From positions 62,001 to 126,000 of the forward strand of contig DATMES010000035.1 in the NCBI GenBank assembly GCA_035556555.1: a stretch of 64,000 bases of DNA, in the 5' to 3' direction. The position numbers and the translations under genes are program-made. Position 1 is the first letter of the stretch; every line of letters starts with the position of its first letter. The stretch is from Frankiaceae bacterium. GTDB taxonomy: Bacteria; Actinomycetota; Actinomycetes; BP-191. Shown piece after piece: positions 1 to 8,685 of this stretch. The notes beneath the pieces are model-generated. The model was not told where the DNA came from and did no database searches. It saw nothing but the letters and a program-made list of their open reading frames with translations.

Positions 1-1
1 C

Positions 2-1051
2 GCGCTGGGTGCCGCCATCCTCACGGCCGCCGTCGTCCCTGTCCTCCTCACCTCGAACGCCTCCGCCGCCGTCACCGACGGCGCGTCCGCCTCGCGCCCC
101 CCGGCGAACGACGCGGCCGCGCGCGGCATGGTGCTGCGCGACCTGCGCAAGGCGGAGCGCGGCCCCTGCGTCGGCGGGTACGACGTCGTCGGGCACCCCG
201 GCATGTGCACCCCTGGCCCCGACGCGGCACCCGAGGGCGTCGACGTCCGCGCGCCGAAGAACGGCGGCGGCACCGGCACCGGCGGCGGCGGCAAGAAGGG
301 CCCGACGGCGTCCCCCTCGCCGAGCCCGACGCCCACGTCCTCGCCTCTGCCCGCGCAGGGCCGCTGCGGCACCGACGGCGCCCGCGTGCAGGCCGTGTAC
401 GCCGTCGCCTCCGACGTCCCCGACGCGTACGACTCGCTGCTCCCCTCGCTGCGCCAGTGGGCCGCCGTGGCCGACGACGTCTACGCGCGCAGCGCCGCCG
501 AGACCGGCGGGGTCCGCCGGATCCGCTACGTCACCGACGCGGCCTGCGTGCCGACCGTCGTCAAGGTCGTCATGACGCCGACGGGCGACGACTCGTTCAG
601 CAACACGATCACCGAGCTGCGCGCCGCCGGGCTCGACCGCCTCGACCGCAAGTACATGGTCTGGGTCGACAGCACCGTCTACTGCGGCATCGGCAACGTG
701 AAGGGCGACGACCGCGCCGGCGCCGTCAACACCAACAACACCGGGCCTTCGTACGGCCGCACCGACCGCGGCTGCTGGGGCGGCTACACCGAGGCGCACG
801 AGCTCATGCACAACCTCGGCGGCGTCCAGCTCTCCGCGCCCCACTCGACCGGCGCGTGGCACTGCACCGACGAGTACGACCGCATGTGCTACCGCGAGAA
901 CGGCGCCGTCATGACGTACCCGTGCGACCAGGCGCACGACGTGGTGTTCGACTGTGGCCACGACGACTACTTCACGACGGCGCCGCAGACGGGGACGTAC
1001 CTCGGCGACCACTGGAACGCCGCGGACTCGGTGTTCCTCTCGACCGCGTGA
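2..1051 (+). CDS. Secreted zinc metallopeptidase-like protein, 5' end outside window
   Basis: The frame is open from the first complete codon, so the true start lies upstream; 349 codons are visible. The first ~25 visible residues are a hydrophobic signal-peptide core ending in an Ala-Ser-Ala-Ala type cleavage site, so the protein is probably exported. A Gly/Lys-rich then Pro-Ser-Thr linker (visible residues ~86-118) precedes the main domain. Visible residues 266-270 read HELMH followed by NLGG and a further His seven residues later, resembling the HExxH zinc site of metzincin-like peptidases. Several Cys residues around it suggest disulphides. The family cannot be fixed by eye; substrate unknown. 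It is followed by a small hairpin and another exported protein on the same strand. Confidence 0.75.
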   Translation, partial: ALGAAILTAAVVPVLLTSNASAAVTDGASASRPPANDAAARGMVLRDLRKAERGPCVGGYDVVGHPGMCTPGPDAAPEGVDVRAPKNGGGTGTGGGGKKGPTASPSPSPTPTSSPLPAQGRCGTDGARVQAVYAVASDVPDAYDSLLPSLRQWAAVADDVYARSAAETGGVRRIRYVTDAACVPTVVKVVMTPTGDDSFSNTITELRAAGLDRLDRKYMVWVDSTVYCGIGNVKGDDRAGAVNTNNTGPSYGRTDRGCWGGYTEAHELMHNLGGVQLSAPHSTGAWHCTDEYDRMCYRENGAVMTYPCDQAHDVVFDCGHDDYFTTAPQTGTYLGDHWNAADSVFLSTA

Positions 1052-1062
1052 CGATCGCGGGG

Positions 1063-1080
1063 CGTTGAGGAATCTCAACG
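1063..1080. terminator. Short hairpin after metallopeptidase gene
   Basis: CGTTGAG, loop GAAT, CTCAACG: a perfect 7-bp stem 11 bases after the stop codon. No U tract follows, so it may be a weak or processing hairpin rather than a classical terminator. Confidence 0.45.
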
Positions 1081-1159
1081 GTCGCGGCCCTACCGCCCGA
1101 CATGTCCCTCGCCCGAGGCTGGCCGACGAGCAGCAGCGTCTCGCCACCTGGGAGCGATC

Positions 1160-3463
1160 ATGCGTTCAGTCCACAACCGCAGGCTCGGCACGGTCGCGGC
1201 GGCGTCGCTGCTGCTCGTCTGGCTGATCGCCCCGGACGGCAGCGCCGTCACCGGCAACATCAACCCCGGTGCCATCGAGATCGAGAAGGCGGGCAAGGCG
1301 AACGTCGTCGCGGGCACCGCGAACGCCGACGTCTTCAACCCCGCCGCGGACCTCGACTGGGTGAAGGACGCGACGGCCAACAGCGGGACGAACTGCCTCG
1401 CGATGAGCATCGCGTCGTGCAACCAGGCGGGCGTCACCGCCGCCGCCGGAGGCACCGGGCACTGGCAGGGCGTGCGCATCGTCGACGGCATCAGCGGCGG
1501 CAACGAGCAGGACATCTTCCTCACCGGCGGCAAGGAGAACGACCTGTCGTCGTGGAACGTCGGTGGCGGCTCCGTCGGGTCGTCGAAGTACGACGCCACG
1601 CAGATGTACCTCGCCAACAACCAGACCGACCTGTTCTTCGGCATGGAGCGCGCGGGCAACAACGGCACGACGGCGTTCGACTTCGAGTTCAACCGCAACG
1701 CCCCCGCGACCGCCGGCTCGTACGTCCCGACGCGGACGGCGGGAGACGTGCTGTTCACGTTCGAGATGCAGGGCTCGGGCGGCAGCGGCTCCGTGACGCC
1801 GCACTTCTACCGCTACACCGCGGGCGGGTACACCGAGCAGGCACTCCCCGCGGGGACGTTCTCGTCGATCAACGACAACACCACGACCGCCGGCGAGCCG
1901 TGGGGCCACGTGAACTCGCACGGCAACTGGGTCCTCGGGAACCTCGACCGCAACACGTTCGCCGAGGCCGTCGTCAACCTCGCCAACGTCTTCCCAGGCT
2001 TCGCGGTCTGCGGCGACGACAGCGCGTACGTGCAGATCCGCACCCGCTCGTCGTCCACGGACACCAGCGACCTCAAGGACACCACCAAGATCTTCAACTA
2101 CGAGTTCAACCCGCCGGCGTCGCCCTCGACGCAGCTCGCGTCGACGTGCAGCCAGACGTTCACGTACAACTCGCCCGGCACCGCGAGCGCGTACGACTGG
2201 GACTTCGTCGTCTCCGCCGCGCAGGCGGCCGCGGGCGTCACGCTCTCGGGCACCGGCGTCACCGGCCCGGCCACCGCGGGCAACGGCGACAAGGTGTACG
2301 ACTCCGCGCTCCAGTCGGGCACCGTCTCCGTCAACCTGCCGAGCGGCGTCGCCTCGGCGAGCGTCGAGGTGTCGCAGACCACGACGAACGCCGCGTCCTG
2401 CGAGGCGGGGGACGGGCCGTTCACCGTCACCGTGTACCGCACGCTCGGCGTGACCGCGACGCTGGCGGCGCTGTGCGACAACCAGTTCACGTACGCCTCG
2501 ACGGTCACGGGTGGCAACGCGCCGTACACCTACGCGTGGACGTTCCAGAAGAACTCCGCGGCGGACGGCACCGGCAGCTGGTCCACGGCGGGCACGTCTG
2601 CGGCGGCGAGCGGCACGTTCACCGCGTCGTCGGCCGGCCGGTACCGCGCGCTGCTCACGGTGACCGACACCGCGGGCACCTCGACGATCAACAGCGTCAC
2701 CCCCAAGCCGGTCTGCCAGGCGCAGGCGACGTCGAACGAGGTCAACGTCTACGCCGCCGTCGGCGGCACGACCACGCTGGCGACGACCTGCGCGACCCCC
2801 GACGTGCTCTCGTACAGCGCGACGGGTACGGGCGGCAACGGGACGTACGACTACGCCTGGACCATCCAGAAGAACACGGGGACGCAGGCCAACCCCGTGT
2901 GGGTGACGGCGGGGACGTTCACCGACGGACCGACGTCCGGGGCGAGCACCGGGACCATCGACGTCGACTCGTTCGCCGTCAACAAGGGCGACGGCTTCTA
3001 CCGCGCGCTCGTCACCGTCACCGACACGCAGGGCCTGAACTGCCACGCCGACCCGGTGTCGAACGTCGTCGAGGCCGCGCACGCCCTCGGCGCGACGGCC
3101 GCGAAGACGAGCGCCGACGGCTCCACGCTCGTCGTGAACTTGACCGGTGGCGCGACCAACGGCGGGTCCCCGGCCTCCGGCGCGGCGTACTCGTACCAGT
3201 GGCAGAAGAGCACCGACGGCTCGACGTGGACGAACGTCTCGACCGCCACGGCGACGACGCTCGCGTACTCGTCGTTCGCCGCGGACGCCACGCCCTCGGC
3301 GACGTCGTTCACCGTCGCGTCGGGGGCGGCCTCGGGGTCGTACGCAGGCCAGCTCTGGACGGTGTACCTGCGGCTGCGCGTGACCCGCGCGATCAACGGC
3401 GTCGACTGCGTCGCCGAGTCGCCCGGGGTGATCGTCAAGAAGGTGACGGCCGTCGACCCGTAG
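1160..3463 (+). CDS. Secreted protein with Ig/PKD-like repeats
   Basis: The start is an ATG preceded by GGGAG. Residues ~1-31 form a signal peptide (Arg-rich n-region, hydrophobic core, cleavage near DGSA). The first ~320 residues form a beta-rich, Asn/Gly/Thr-rich domain of unknown type. After it come Ig/PKD-like repeats recognisable by recurring motifs such as YDWDF, YTYAWTFQKN, YDYAWTIQKN and YSYQWQKS, with a regularly placed Cys in each. The protein (767 aa) has no C-terminal membrane anchor or LPXTG signal, so it is probably released or held non-covalently at the surface. No enzyme motif is visible. Function unknown; an extracellular adhesin or matrix protein is inference. Confidence 0.85.
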   Translation: MRSVHNRRLGTVAAASLLLVWLIAPDGSAVTGNINPGAIEIEKAGKANVVAGTANADVFNPAADLDWVKDATANSGTNCLAMSIASCNQAGVTAAAGGTGHWQGVRIVDGISGGNEQDIFLTGGKENDLSSWNVGGGSVGSSKYDATQMYLANNQTDLFFGMERAGNNGTTAFDFEFNRNAPATAGSYVPTRTAGDVLFTFEMQGSGGSGSVTPHFYRYTAGGYTEQALPAGTFSSINDNTTTAGEPWGHVNSHGNWVLGNLDRNTFAEAVVNLANVFPGFAVCGDDSAYVQIRTRSSSTDTSDLKDTTKIFNYEFNPPASPSTQLASTCSQTFTYNSPGTASAYDWDFVVSAAQAAAGVTLSGTGVTGPATAGNGDKVYDSALQSGTVSVNLPSGVASASVEVSQTTTNAASCEAGDGPFTVTVYRTLGVTATLAALCDNQFTYASTVTGGNAPYTYAWTFQKNSAADGTGSWSTAGTSAAASGTFTASSAGRYRALLTVTDTAGTSTINSVTPKPVCQAQATSNEVNVYAAVGGTTTLATTCATPDVLSYSATGTGGNGTYDYAWTIQKNTGTQANPVWVTAGTFTDGPTSGASTGTIDVDSFAVNKGDGFYRALVTVTDTQGLNCHADPVSNVVEAAHALGATAAKTSADGSTLVVNLTGGATNGGSPASGAAYSYQWQKSTDGSTWTNVSTATATTLAYSSFAADATPSATSFTVASGAASGSYAGQLWTVYLRLRVTRAINGVDCVAESPGVIVKKVTAVDP

Positions 3464-3472
3464 GCCCGGGCG

Positions 3473-4123
3473 TCAGGAGGGCCGCCGCCACTCCACGCGG
3501 AACCGGCGGTGGCCCTCGTCGTCGCGGTAGTCCTCGAACGACTCCGTCGTCAGCAGCTGCGCCACCGGCGACAGCTCGTGCTTCGTCAGCGGCCACGGCA
3601 GGTCGCCCTCGGGCTCGTTCTCGTCGCGGCCGCGCGCGATGAGCAGCAGCGTCCCGCCCGGCGCCACGAACCCCGGCAGCGCCAGCAACGCCGCCCGCCG
3701 CGGCTCCCCGCGCAGCACCTGGACGGTGTAGATCTCGACGACGAGGTCGAACGCCTGCGCCCACTCGCCGGGCGGGTGGCACAGGTCCGCGACCTCGTAC
3801 CGCACGCCCGACCCGGCGTGCGCGGCGCGCGCCCACTCCACCGCCGACGGCGCGACGTCGAACGCCGTGACGTCGTACCCGAGCCGCGCCAGCTCCTCCG
3901 CGTCGTCGCCGAGGCCGCAGCCGACGACCAGCGCCCGGCCGCCGTGCGAGGCGCGGCGGTCCAGCCAGGACGTGAGGTTCGGGTTGGGGACGCGGTGCGC
4001 CCACGGCACCTTCGACTCGTCCTGCCCGGCCGAGGAGTACAGCGTCTCGAGCCACCCCGTCGCGTCGCCACGAGCCTGCGACTCCTCCGCGAGCCGCAAC
4101 GCCTCCGCGTGCGCGTCGGTCAC
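3473..4123 (-). CDS. Class I SAM-dependent methyltransferase (TPMT-like)
   Basis: 216 aa from a GTG start. The start overlaps the stop of the upstream gene as GTGA, so the two are translationally coupled. SAM-binding motif I (ALVVGCGLGDDAE) lies at residues ~64-76, followed by an acidic residue in DVTAFDVAPSAVEWAR and a motif resembling post-I/II (FDLVVEIYTVQVL). The overall layout, with WAHRVPNPNL just before the core, resembles thiopurine S-methyltransferase-like enzymes. The acceptor substrate is unknown. An in-frame reading continues upstream of this GTG but runs through the neighbouring gene in another frame and is not used. Confidence 0.85.
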   Translation of the reverse strand: MTDAHAEALRLAEESQARGDATGWLETLYSSAGQDESKVPWAHRVPNPNLTSWLDRRASHGGRALVVGCGLGDDAEELARLGYDVTAFDVAPSAVEWARAAHAGSGVRYEVADLCHPPGEWAQAFDLVVEIYTVQVLRGEPRRAALLALPGFVAPGGTLLLIARGRDENEPEGDLPWPLTKHELSPVAQLLTTESFEDYRDDEGHRRFRVEWRRPS

Positions 4124-4494
4124 AGCAGGACGACCCCGTGCCGGCGGGCGCGCACGACGGTCTGCTCGGGCGTCACGCGCACGATCACCTCGTCGCACAT
4201 GCTCGCCGCGAGCCGCAGGTCGCCCTGGGGGCGGTCGAGCACGACACCGCCGCACGACTCCACGACGATGTCGACGTCGTAGTCCTCGACGAACACCCGC
4301 AGCACGACGCCAGCGACGGCGCCGGTGCAGAGCTCGGTCGTGACGAGCAGCAGATCGGGGATCGCGTCGCTGCGCACGTGGCGTTCGCGCAGGAACTGCT
4401 CGACGAGCTGCCGCACCAGCCAGAACGCCCCGTCCGCGTCCGCGTCGAAGCGGTACACGAGCGAGGTCTCCTCGCGCAGGCTGGTGGCCGTCAT
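4120..4494 (-). CDS. Degenerate GHKL-type ATPase-like protein (anti-sigma-factor-like)
   Basis: 124 aa. The N-terminal half resembles HATPase_c_2/anti-sigma regulatory kinases (RsbW/SpoIIAB class): AFWLVRQLVEQFL followed by LLLVTTELCTGAV, where active family members have E-L-x-x-N-A. Here the Asn of the N box is replaced by Gly, and the DxGxG motif is not recognisable (VVESCGGVVLD), so ATP binding is doubtful. It is the first gene of a coupled pair with the methyltransferase downstream. It may be a pseudo-kinase binding partner in a regulatory switch, or have lost function; family assignment is moderate. Confidence 0.6.
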   Translation of the reverse strand: MTATSLREETSLVYRFDADADGAFWLVRQLVEQFLRERHVRSDAIPDLLLVTTELCTGAVAGVVLRVFVEDYDVDIVVESCGGVVLDRPQGDLRLAASMCDEVIVRVTPEQTVVRARRHGVVLL

Positions 4495-4552
4495 ACCCAG
4501 GAGGGTCGCCGTTCCGGACCCCCCGCAAACCCTGGCAACCGGGTGAACATCG

Positions 4553-5146
4553 CTAGGCCAGCCACCACACGCTCACCAGGGCCCACACGACGTGGGAGAC
4601 GGCGGGTGCCCGCCAGCCGCCGGACGTACGCCGCGTCATGCCGAGCACGACGCCGAGGAAGCCCGCGGAGAGCGTCAGCGCGACGTTGCCGGCAGGCAGC
4701 GTCGTGACCATGTGCGCGAGCGCGGTCGTCAGGACGGGGAGGCGTACGCGCTCGAACAGCGCCCCCCGGTAGAACAGCTCCTCCGCCGCCCCCGCCAGCG
4801 CCAGCGCGACGAGCCCGAGGGTGCTGAGCGCGCGGGCGTTGCGCTCCATCGCGTCGGCGCCGTTGTCGAGCGGCCCGATCCACGACGTCAGCCAGCCCAG
4901 CACCGCGAACGCCACCACGAGCAGCAGCCCCGTCAGCACGGGCCCGACGACGCGCAGCCGGCGGCCCCTGCCGCGGGACGGCCAGCCGCCCGAGAGGTAC
5001 GTCCCGAGCACCAGCGCGCCCGCGAGGAGGAACGACAGCGTCTCCTGCCGCGACGACCCGTTCCGTGCCGCGAACGTCTCCCGCGTCAGCCACGCGACGG
5101 CGACCATCGTCAGTAGCAGCACGAGGAGACTGCGCCGGCGGCTCAC
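4553..5146 (-). CDS. CPBP family intramembrane metalloprotease
   Basis: 197 aa, mostly hydrophobic with about six membrane segments. Motif 1 of the CPBP (CAAX protease/bacteriocin-processing, Abi) family is present as AEELFYRG near residues 121-127. Downstream His residues lie in LAHMVTT and AVSHVVW, matching the family's glutamate/histidine metal site. The chosen GTG has TACGGT seven bases upstream, a good -10 for a leaderless transcript. A GTG 39 bases further upstream lies at the edge of a repeated element and has no ribosome site. Substrate unknown. Confidence 0.85.
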   Translation of the reverse strand: MSRRRSLLVLLLTMVAVAWLTRETFAARNGSSRQETLSFLLAGALVLGTYLSGGWPSRGRGRRLRVVGPVLTGLLLVVAFAVLGWLTSWIGPLDNGADAMERNARALSTLGLVALALAGAAEELFYRGALFERVRLPVLTTALAHMVTTLPAGNVALTLSAGFLGVVLGMTRRTSGGWRAPAVSHVVWALVSVWWLA

Positions 5147-5184
5147 GCCCGGCACCGTACCGCCGCAAGTGACCGGGCCGGGCA

Positions 5185-5373
5185 CTAGGAGGGCTTGGCG
5201 AATCGCCGCGCATGATCACGTGCGGTAACGGTGCTCGGGTCGGCTCCGCAACCGGGTTGCGGGCCGTGCGGGGAAAAAGCGCAGATCGCACCCCGATCAG
5301 AGCGAAGGCGCTCACCTGGGACGCGGCCGGTCACGCTCGGCCACCATCAGGCCGTTGCGCCAAGCGCTACTAG
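5185..5373. repeat. CTAG element, copy A (189 bp, terminal inverted repeats)
   Basis: Bounded on both sides by CTAG inside 18-bp imperfect terminal inverted repeats (consensus CTAGKAGSSCTTGGCGMA). It is inverted relative to copy B, the same length within one base, and shares a conserved core: TCGGGGTGCG, a T-rich run, CCCCGCACGG, then the palindrome CGCAACCCGGTTGCG. GTGCG and CGCAC can pair around the T-rich run. No ORF is shared between copies. It occupies the whole space between the diverging CPBP and SEC-C genes. Confidence 0.8.
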
Positions 5374-5384
5374 GCTTCCGCGCC
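5371..5384 (+). promoter_or_regulatory. -10 box of leaderless SEC-C gene transcript
   Basis: TAGGCT lies eight bases before the ATG, the spacing expected for a leaderless actinobacterial transcript. The first four bases of the box are the terminal TAG of the CTAG element plus G, so the element end contributes part of the promoter. Confidence 0.5.
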
Positions 5385-6284
5385 ATGACCACCTCAGCCG
5401 AAGTCCCCGCCGTCGGAGCCCGCCAGCCCTGCCCCTGCGGCTCGGGCCGCCGCTACAAGGCCTGCCACGGGTCGTCGAAGGCCGACCGCGCGTTCGTCGC
5501 GCGGCCGTTCGAGGGCCGTACGGACGAGCCCGAGTGGGTGATGCTCCGCGAGGTCGTGCCCGCCGCGACCGCGCCCATCAAGACCAAGGACGGCCGGACG
5601 GCCACCCTCGCGACGGTGCTGCCCATGGCCTGGCCGGCGATGGTGCGCGCCGACGGCGAGGTGTTCGTGGGGCTGCAGACGCAGGGGCGTTCCGGTGACG
5701 TCGCGGCGGACTTCGCGGGCGCGCTCGCGCAGGCGCTGGAGACCGAGCCTGGCAGCGCGATCATGACGGTCGAGGCCGGGTCCGCGCCGAAGCTGCAGGA
5801 CCTCCTCGACCCGGCGCCGCTGGAGGTCACGGTCCGCGACGGTTTCGACTTCTGGGTCGAGGGCGTCGAGGACCCGGGCGGCGCGATCAGCGAGTCCATG
5901 GAACGCGCCAACGCCGCCGTCGTCCCGACCGCCCGGCTCTCCTCGGTGAGCGCGGCGTACTGGTGCCGGATGAAGGAGCGTGCGCACCTGCGCTGGGCGC
6001 TGCCGTACGACGAGGAGCAGGGCCTCGACGCGATGGCGCGACTCTCCGCCGCCCGCGAGCTCGCGCTCGGCGAGGGCACCAAGTACGTCGGGTCGTTCCG
6101 CGCCCACGGCCTGCTCGTGCCCGTCTGGGACCTGCCGCACGAGATGGAGGCCGCCGACGTCGAGGTGCCCGCCGCCGCGCTGTGGGAACGCCTCCAGGCC
6201 ACCGTCGCCGAGCCCCGCGCGCTCACCGACGACGAACGTCGCGCCCGCACCGGACTACTGTCCCGCCAGCTCACGCTGCGCTAG
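5385..6284 (+). CDS. DUF5926-like protein with N-terminal SEC-C zinc motif
   Basis: 299 aa. A SEC-C motif PCPCGSGRRYKACHG occupies residues ~15-29 (Cys16, Cys18, Cys27, His28), the same metal-binding tail found at the end of SecA and in many unrelated proteins. The remainder matches no enzyme I know. Its size, motif position and ending resemble the actinobacterial DUF5926 proteins sometimes mislabelled as SecA-related. The ATG start is supported by the -10 box just upstream. Role unknown; no other Sec gene is nearby. Confidence 0.8.
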   Translation: MTTSAEVPAVGARQPCPCGSGRRYKACHGSSKADRAFVARPFEGRTDEPEWVMLREVVPAATAPIKTKDGRTATLATVLPMAWPAMVRADGEVFVGLQTQGRSGDVAADFAGALAQALETEPGSAIMTVEAGSAPKLQDLLDPAPLEVTVRDGFDFWVEGVEDPGGAISESMERANAAVVPTARLSSVSAAYWCRMKERAHLRWALPYDEEQGLDAMARLSAARELALGEGTKYVGSFRAHGLLVPVWDLPHEMEAADVEVPAAALWERLQATVAEPRALTDDERRARTGLLSRQLTLR

Positions 6285-6316
6285 CGTTCGGCCCGACGTC
6301 GTTCAGGAGGTACGCC

Positions 6317-6799
6317 GTGCGCGACCAGCTCATCGCCGCGATCCAGCAGCGCAAGATGGTGGAGTTCACCTACGAGGGGATGGAGCGGCACGTGCAGCCG
6401 GCGGCGTTCGGCGTCGGCAACCGCAAGGGCAAGGAGACGCTGCACGCGTACCAGCTCGGCGGCGAGTCGCGCGAGGGCTTCCTCCCTGCCTGGCGCAACT
6501 TCCACGTCGAGAAGATCACCGCCCTCAAGGTCCTCGACCAGGTCTTCGGGCCGAACCCCCCCGGCTTCAACCCCCACCCGTTGCCGCAGACCCAGGTCGC
6601 CCTCGAAGGCGGCGCCCCGCCGTCGACCGGTTCGACCTCGGGCGGGTCCTCGGGCGGTTCCGGCGGCGGCAAGAAGACCGACCAGGTCATCCCCGGCGTG
6701 CCGATCACGGCCGACCAGGCGGCGAAGGCCGCGGAGGTCGCCGGCGAGGTCGCGAGCAAGGCGTTCGGCGCGCTCGGCAAGTGGTTCAAGAAGCGTTGA
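6317..6799 (+). CDS. WYL-domain-like small protein
   Basis: 160 aa from a GTG with a perfect GGAGG seven bases upstream. Residues ~1-80 resemble a stand-alone WYL-type ligand-binding fold: an N-terminal helix RDQLIAAIQQRKMVEFTYEG, then HVQPAAFGV, LHAYQLGGES and WRNFHVEKITAL. A Gly/Ser-rich linker (~105-118) leads to an Ala-rich helix and a basic tail (KWFKKR). No helix-turn-helix is seen, so it is not a complete WYL regulator. It follows the SEC-C gene by 32 bases on the same strand and may share its transcript. Confidence 0.7.
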   Translation: MRDQLIAAIQQRKMVEFTYEGMERHVQPAAFGVGNRKGKETLHAYQLGGESREGFLPAWRNFHVEKITALKVLDQVFGPNPPGFNPHPLPQTQVALEGGAPPSTGSTSGGSSGGSGGGKKTDQVIPGVPITADQAAKAAEVAGEVASKAFGALGKWFKKR

Positions 6800-6826
6800 C
6801 GAGACGCCCCCGTTTTCTGCTAACGT
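6796..6826 (+). promoter_or_regulatory. Candidate promoter of putative small RNA
   Basis: TTGACG, a 19-base gap, then an extended -10 TGCTAACGT. The gap is longer than ideal, but the extended -10 may compensate. Transcription would begin about base 6833. Confidence 0.4.
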
Positions 6827-6832
6827 CCGCCG

Positions 6833-6946
6833 GGTCGCGCCCGGGATGCGGCCGCTGAAACAAGCGGCTTCGGGACCAGCGTTCCGGCAGCCTCGCGCTG
6901 CGCGCGAGTCTCGGCCCCGGCCTCCGCTTCGGCGTTGAGGCCGGGG
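6833..6946 (+). ncRNA. Putative small RNA or structured leader ending in a strong terminator
   Basis: Between the WYL-like gene and the CocE gene lies a promoter-like sequence followed by three stems: GCCGC with loop TGAAACAA; CTCGCGC with loop TGC; and the 12-bp terminator stem. No ORF fits. It could be a free-standing ~115-nt RNA, or a leader with premature termination for the hydrolase gene ~100 bases downstream. It matches no RNA family I recognise. Confidence 0.35.
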
Positions 6947-6950
6947 CCCT
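6911..6950 (+). terminator. Rho-independent terminator
   Basis: GGCCCCGGCCTC, a 12-base loop, GAGGCCGGGGCC, then CTTT: a perfect 12-bp GC-rich stem with a short U run. Confidence 0.8.
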
Positions 6951-7047
6951 TTGAATTCCACCCCACGACGGCGCTCCCTGCGGTCGCGCCGCCGCGGGGA
7001 CCCCGGTTTGCAGGGTCCCTGCGACGGCCCGTCGAACTCCTCCCCTC

Positions 7048-8649
7048 ATGCGCCTCCGCCTGCTCGCCGTCGCCGCCGCCGTCGCGGCCTCCGTCCTCGC
7101 CGTCCCCGCGCACGCGGTCGAGTGGGTCGAGGAACGCGCCTACGTCCCGACCAAGCACGGCGAGATGTTCGTCGACTTCGTGCGGCCCAAGACCGGCAAG
7201 GCGCCGGTGATCCTCTCGATCACGCCGTACCGCTTCCTCTACGCCGACGCCGACCCGACGGCCAACCGCACCGACTTCTACCGGACGCGGTACACCAAGC
7301 AGGGCTACGCGCGGGCGTACGCCGACCTCATCGGCACCGGTCAGTCCGGCGGCTGCTGGGACTACGGCGGCAAGGCCGAGGCCGAGAGCGGCGCGGCCGT
7401 CGTGGAGTGGCTCGGCAAGCAGCCGTGGAGCAACGGCAAGGTGGGCATGATCGGCACGTCGTACGACGGCGCCATCCAGCTCGAGATCGCCACCCTCGCG
7501 CCGAAGCACCTCGCCGCGATCGTGCCGCAGGAGCCGGTGAGCTCCTGGTACGACTACAACTACGACCACGCCGTCACGCAGAACGCCACCGACGAGGAGG
7601 ACGACCCCTCCAACACCGGCTACCCGGTCGGCACGCCGGACCTGTTCGACCTCGTCCTCGGCACGACGCCGAACCTCGACCCCGAGCACGTCTCCGCGGC
7701 CGCCGCGCAGCAGCAGGCGCGCGACGCCGCGACCGGCTGCGACGTCGTCGAGCACGAGACCCGCGGGCACTACGCGCAGCCGGAGTACGGCGCGTTCTGG
7801 AAGGAGCGCGACTGGCCGCTCCGCGCGGGCAACGTCAAGGCCGCCGTCCTCTTCCAGCACGGCTGGGGGGACACCAACACCAAGCCGAACCAGTTCACCC
7901 GCTACTGGGACCGCCTGCGCAAGCCGGCCGACAAGCGCGCCATCGTCGGCCAGTGGGCGCACACGGACATCTTCTCGTCGCGTCCTGCCGGGGTGCCGTT
8001 CCCCGTGGATCCGCTGGAGTACCTCGACGCGTTCTTCGCGCGCTACCTCAAGGGCTCCAAGAGCAAGGCGCTCGACAGGATGCCCAAGGTCATGTCGCAG
8101 GCCAACGACGAGAAGTTCCGCTCGACGCTGCCCACGCTGGCTCGCCAGACGGCGTACAAGCTCGGCACCGGCTCGTTCGTCAACACCGGCACCGAGACGT
8201 CCAAGAATTTCAAGAGCGACCCGTCCGGCGGCCCGAACTTCGCGTCGTTCGCCTTCCCCGTGAAGAAGGACACCCGGCTGGCCGGCTCCGGCTCGGTGAC
8301 GCTGCGGATGACGTCGTCGCTGCCGCGGGGCCAGGTCGCGGTGACCCTGCTGGACCAGGGGCCGGAGGCCACGGCCGCCACGGTGATCACCCTGGGGCTG
8401 CTCGACCTGCGCTTCCGTGACTCCCTCGGCGTGGCCAAGGACGTGCCGACGGACAAGGCGTTCACCGCGACGGTGACGCTGCGGCCGCAGGACTACGTCG
8501 TCAAGAAGGGCCACACGCTGGTGCTCGCCGTGGCCGGTTCCGACGTGGTCTGGGGCGTGCCCGACCCGGTCGTCGGCCAGCAGCTCGCGGTGCTCGCCGG
8601 ATCGACCCTGCGTCTGCCGGTGGGTTCGGCGGGCAGCGTTCTGGGGTAG
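7048..8649 (+). CDS. Secreted CocE/NonD family hydrolase (X-Pro dipeptidyl-peptidase-like)
   Basis: 533 aa with a signal peptide cleaved near residue 23 (VPAHA). The alpha/beta-hydrolase core carries the serine nucleophile in GTSYDG (Ser138), the typical G-x-S-Y-x-G of CocE/XPD enzymes. An oxyanion-region WGDT-like segment lies near residues 271-275 (HGWGDTN), and a likely catalytic His is in GQWAHTD (~309). The C-terminal ~170 residues form the jelly-roll domain typical of the family. Members hydrolyse peptides, glutaryl compounds or esters; the substrate here cannot be told. Its 5' region holds the terminator and small-RNA-like structure. Confidence 0.88.
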   Translation: MRLRLLAVAAAVAASVLAVPAHAVEWVEERAYVPTKHGEMFVDFVRPKTGKAPVILSITPYRFLYADADPTANRTDFYRTRYTKQGYARAYADLIGTGQSGGCWDYGGKAEAESGAAVVEWLGKQPWSNGKVGMIGTSYDGAIQLEIATLAPKHLAAIVPQEPVSSWYDYNYDHAVTQNATDEEDDPSNTGYPVGTPDLFDLVLGTTPNLDPEHVSAAAAQQQARDAATGCDVVEHETRGHYAQPEYGAFWKERDWPLRAGNVKAAVLFQHGWGDTNTKPNQFTRYWDRLRKPADKRAIVGQWAHTDIFSSRPAGVPFPVDPLEYLDAFFARYLKGSKSKALDRMPKVMSQANDEKFRSTLPTLARQTAYKLGTGSFVNTGTETSKNFKSDPSGGPNFASFAFPVKKDTRLAGSGSVTLRMTSSLPRGQVAVTLLDQGPEATAATVITLGLLDLRFRDSLGVAKDVPTDKAFTATVTLRPQDYVVKKGHTLVLAVAGSDVVWGVPDPVVGQQLAVLAGSTLRLPVGSAGSVLG

Positions 8650-8685
8650 TTCGTCCGGATCCGGAAAGTCGCCAGCCCGCTCCAC

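Noticed and set aside
1166-3082. 638-codon minus-strand frame opposite the Ig-repeat protein
   Set aside because: Arg/Val/Asp-rich antisense shadow without a ribosome site or motifs.
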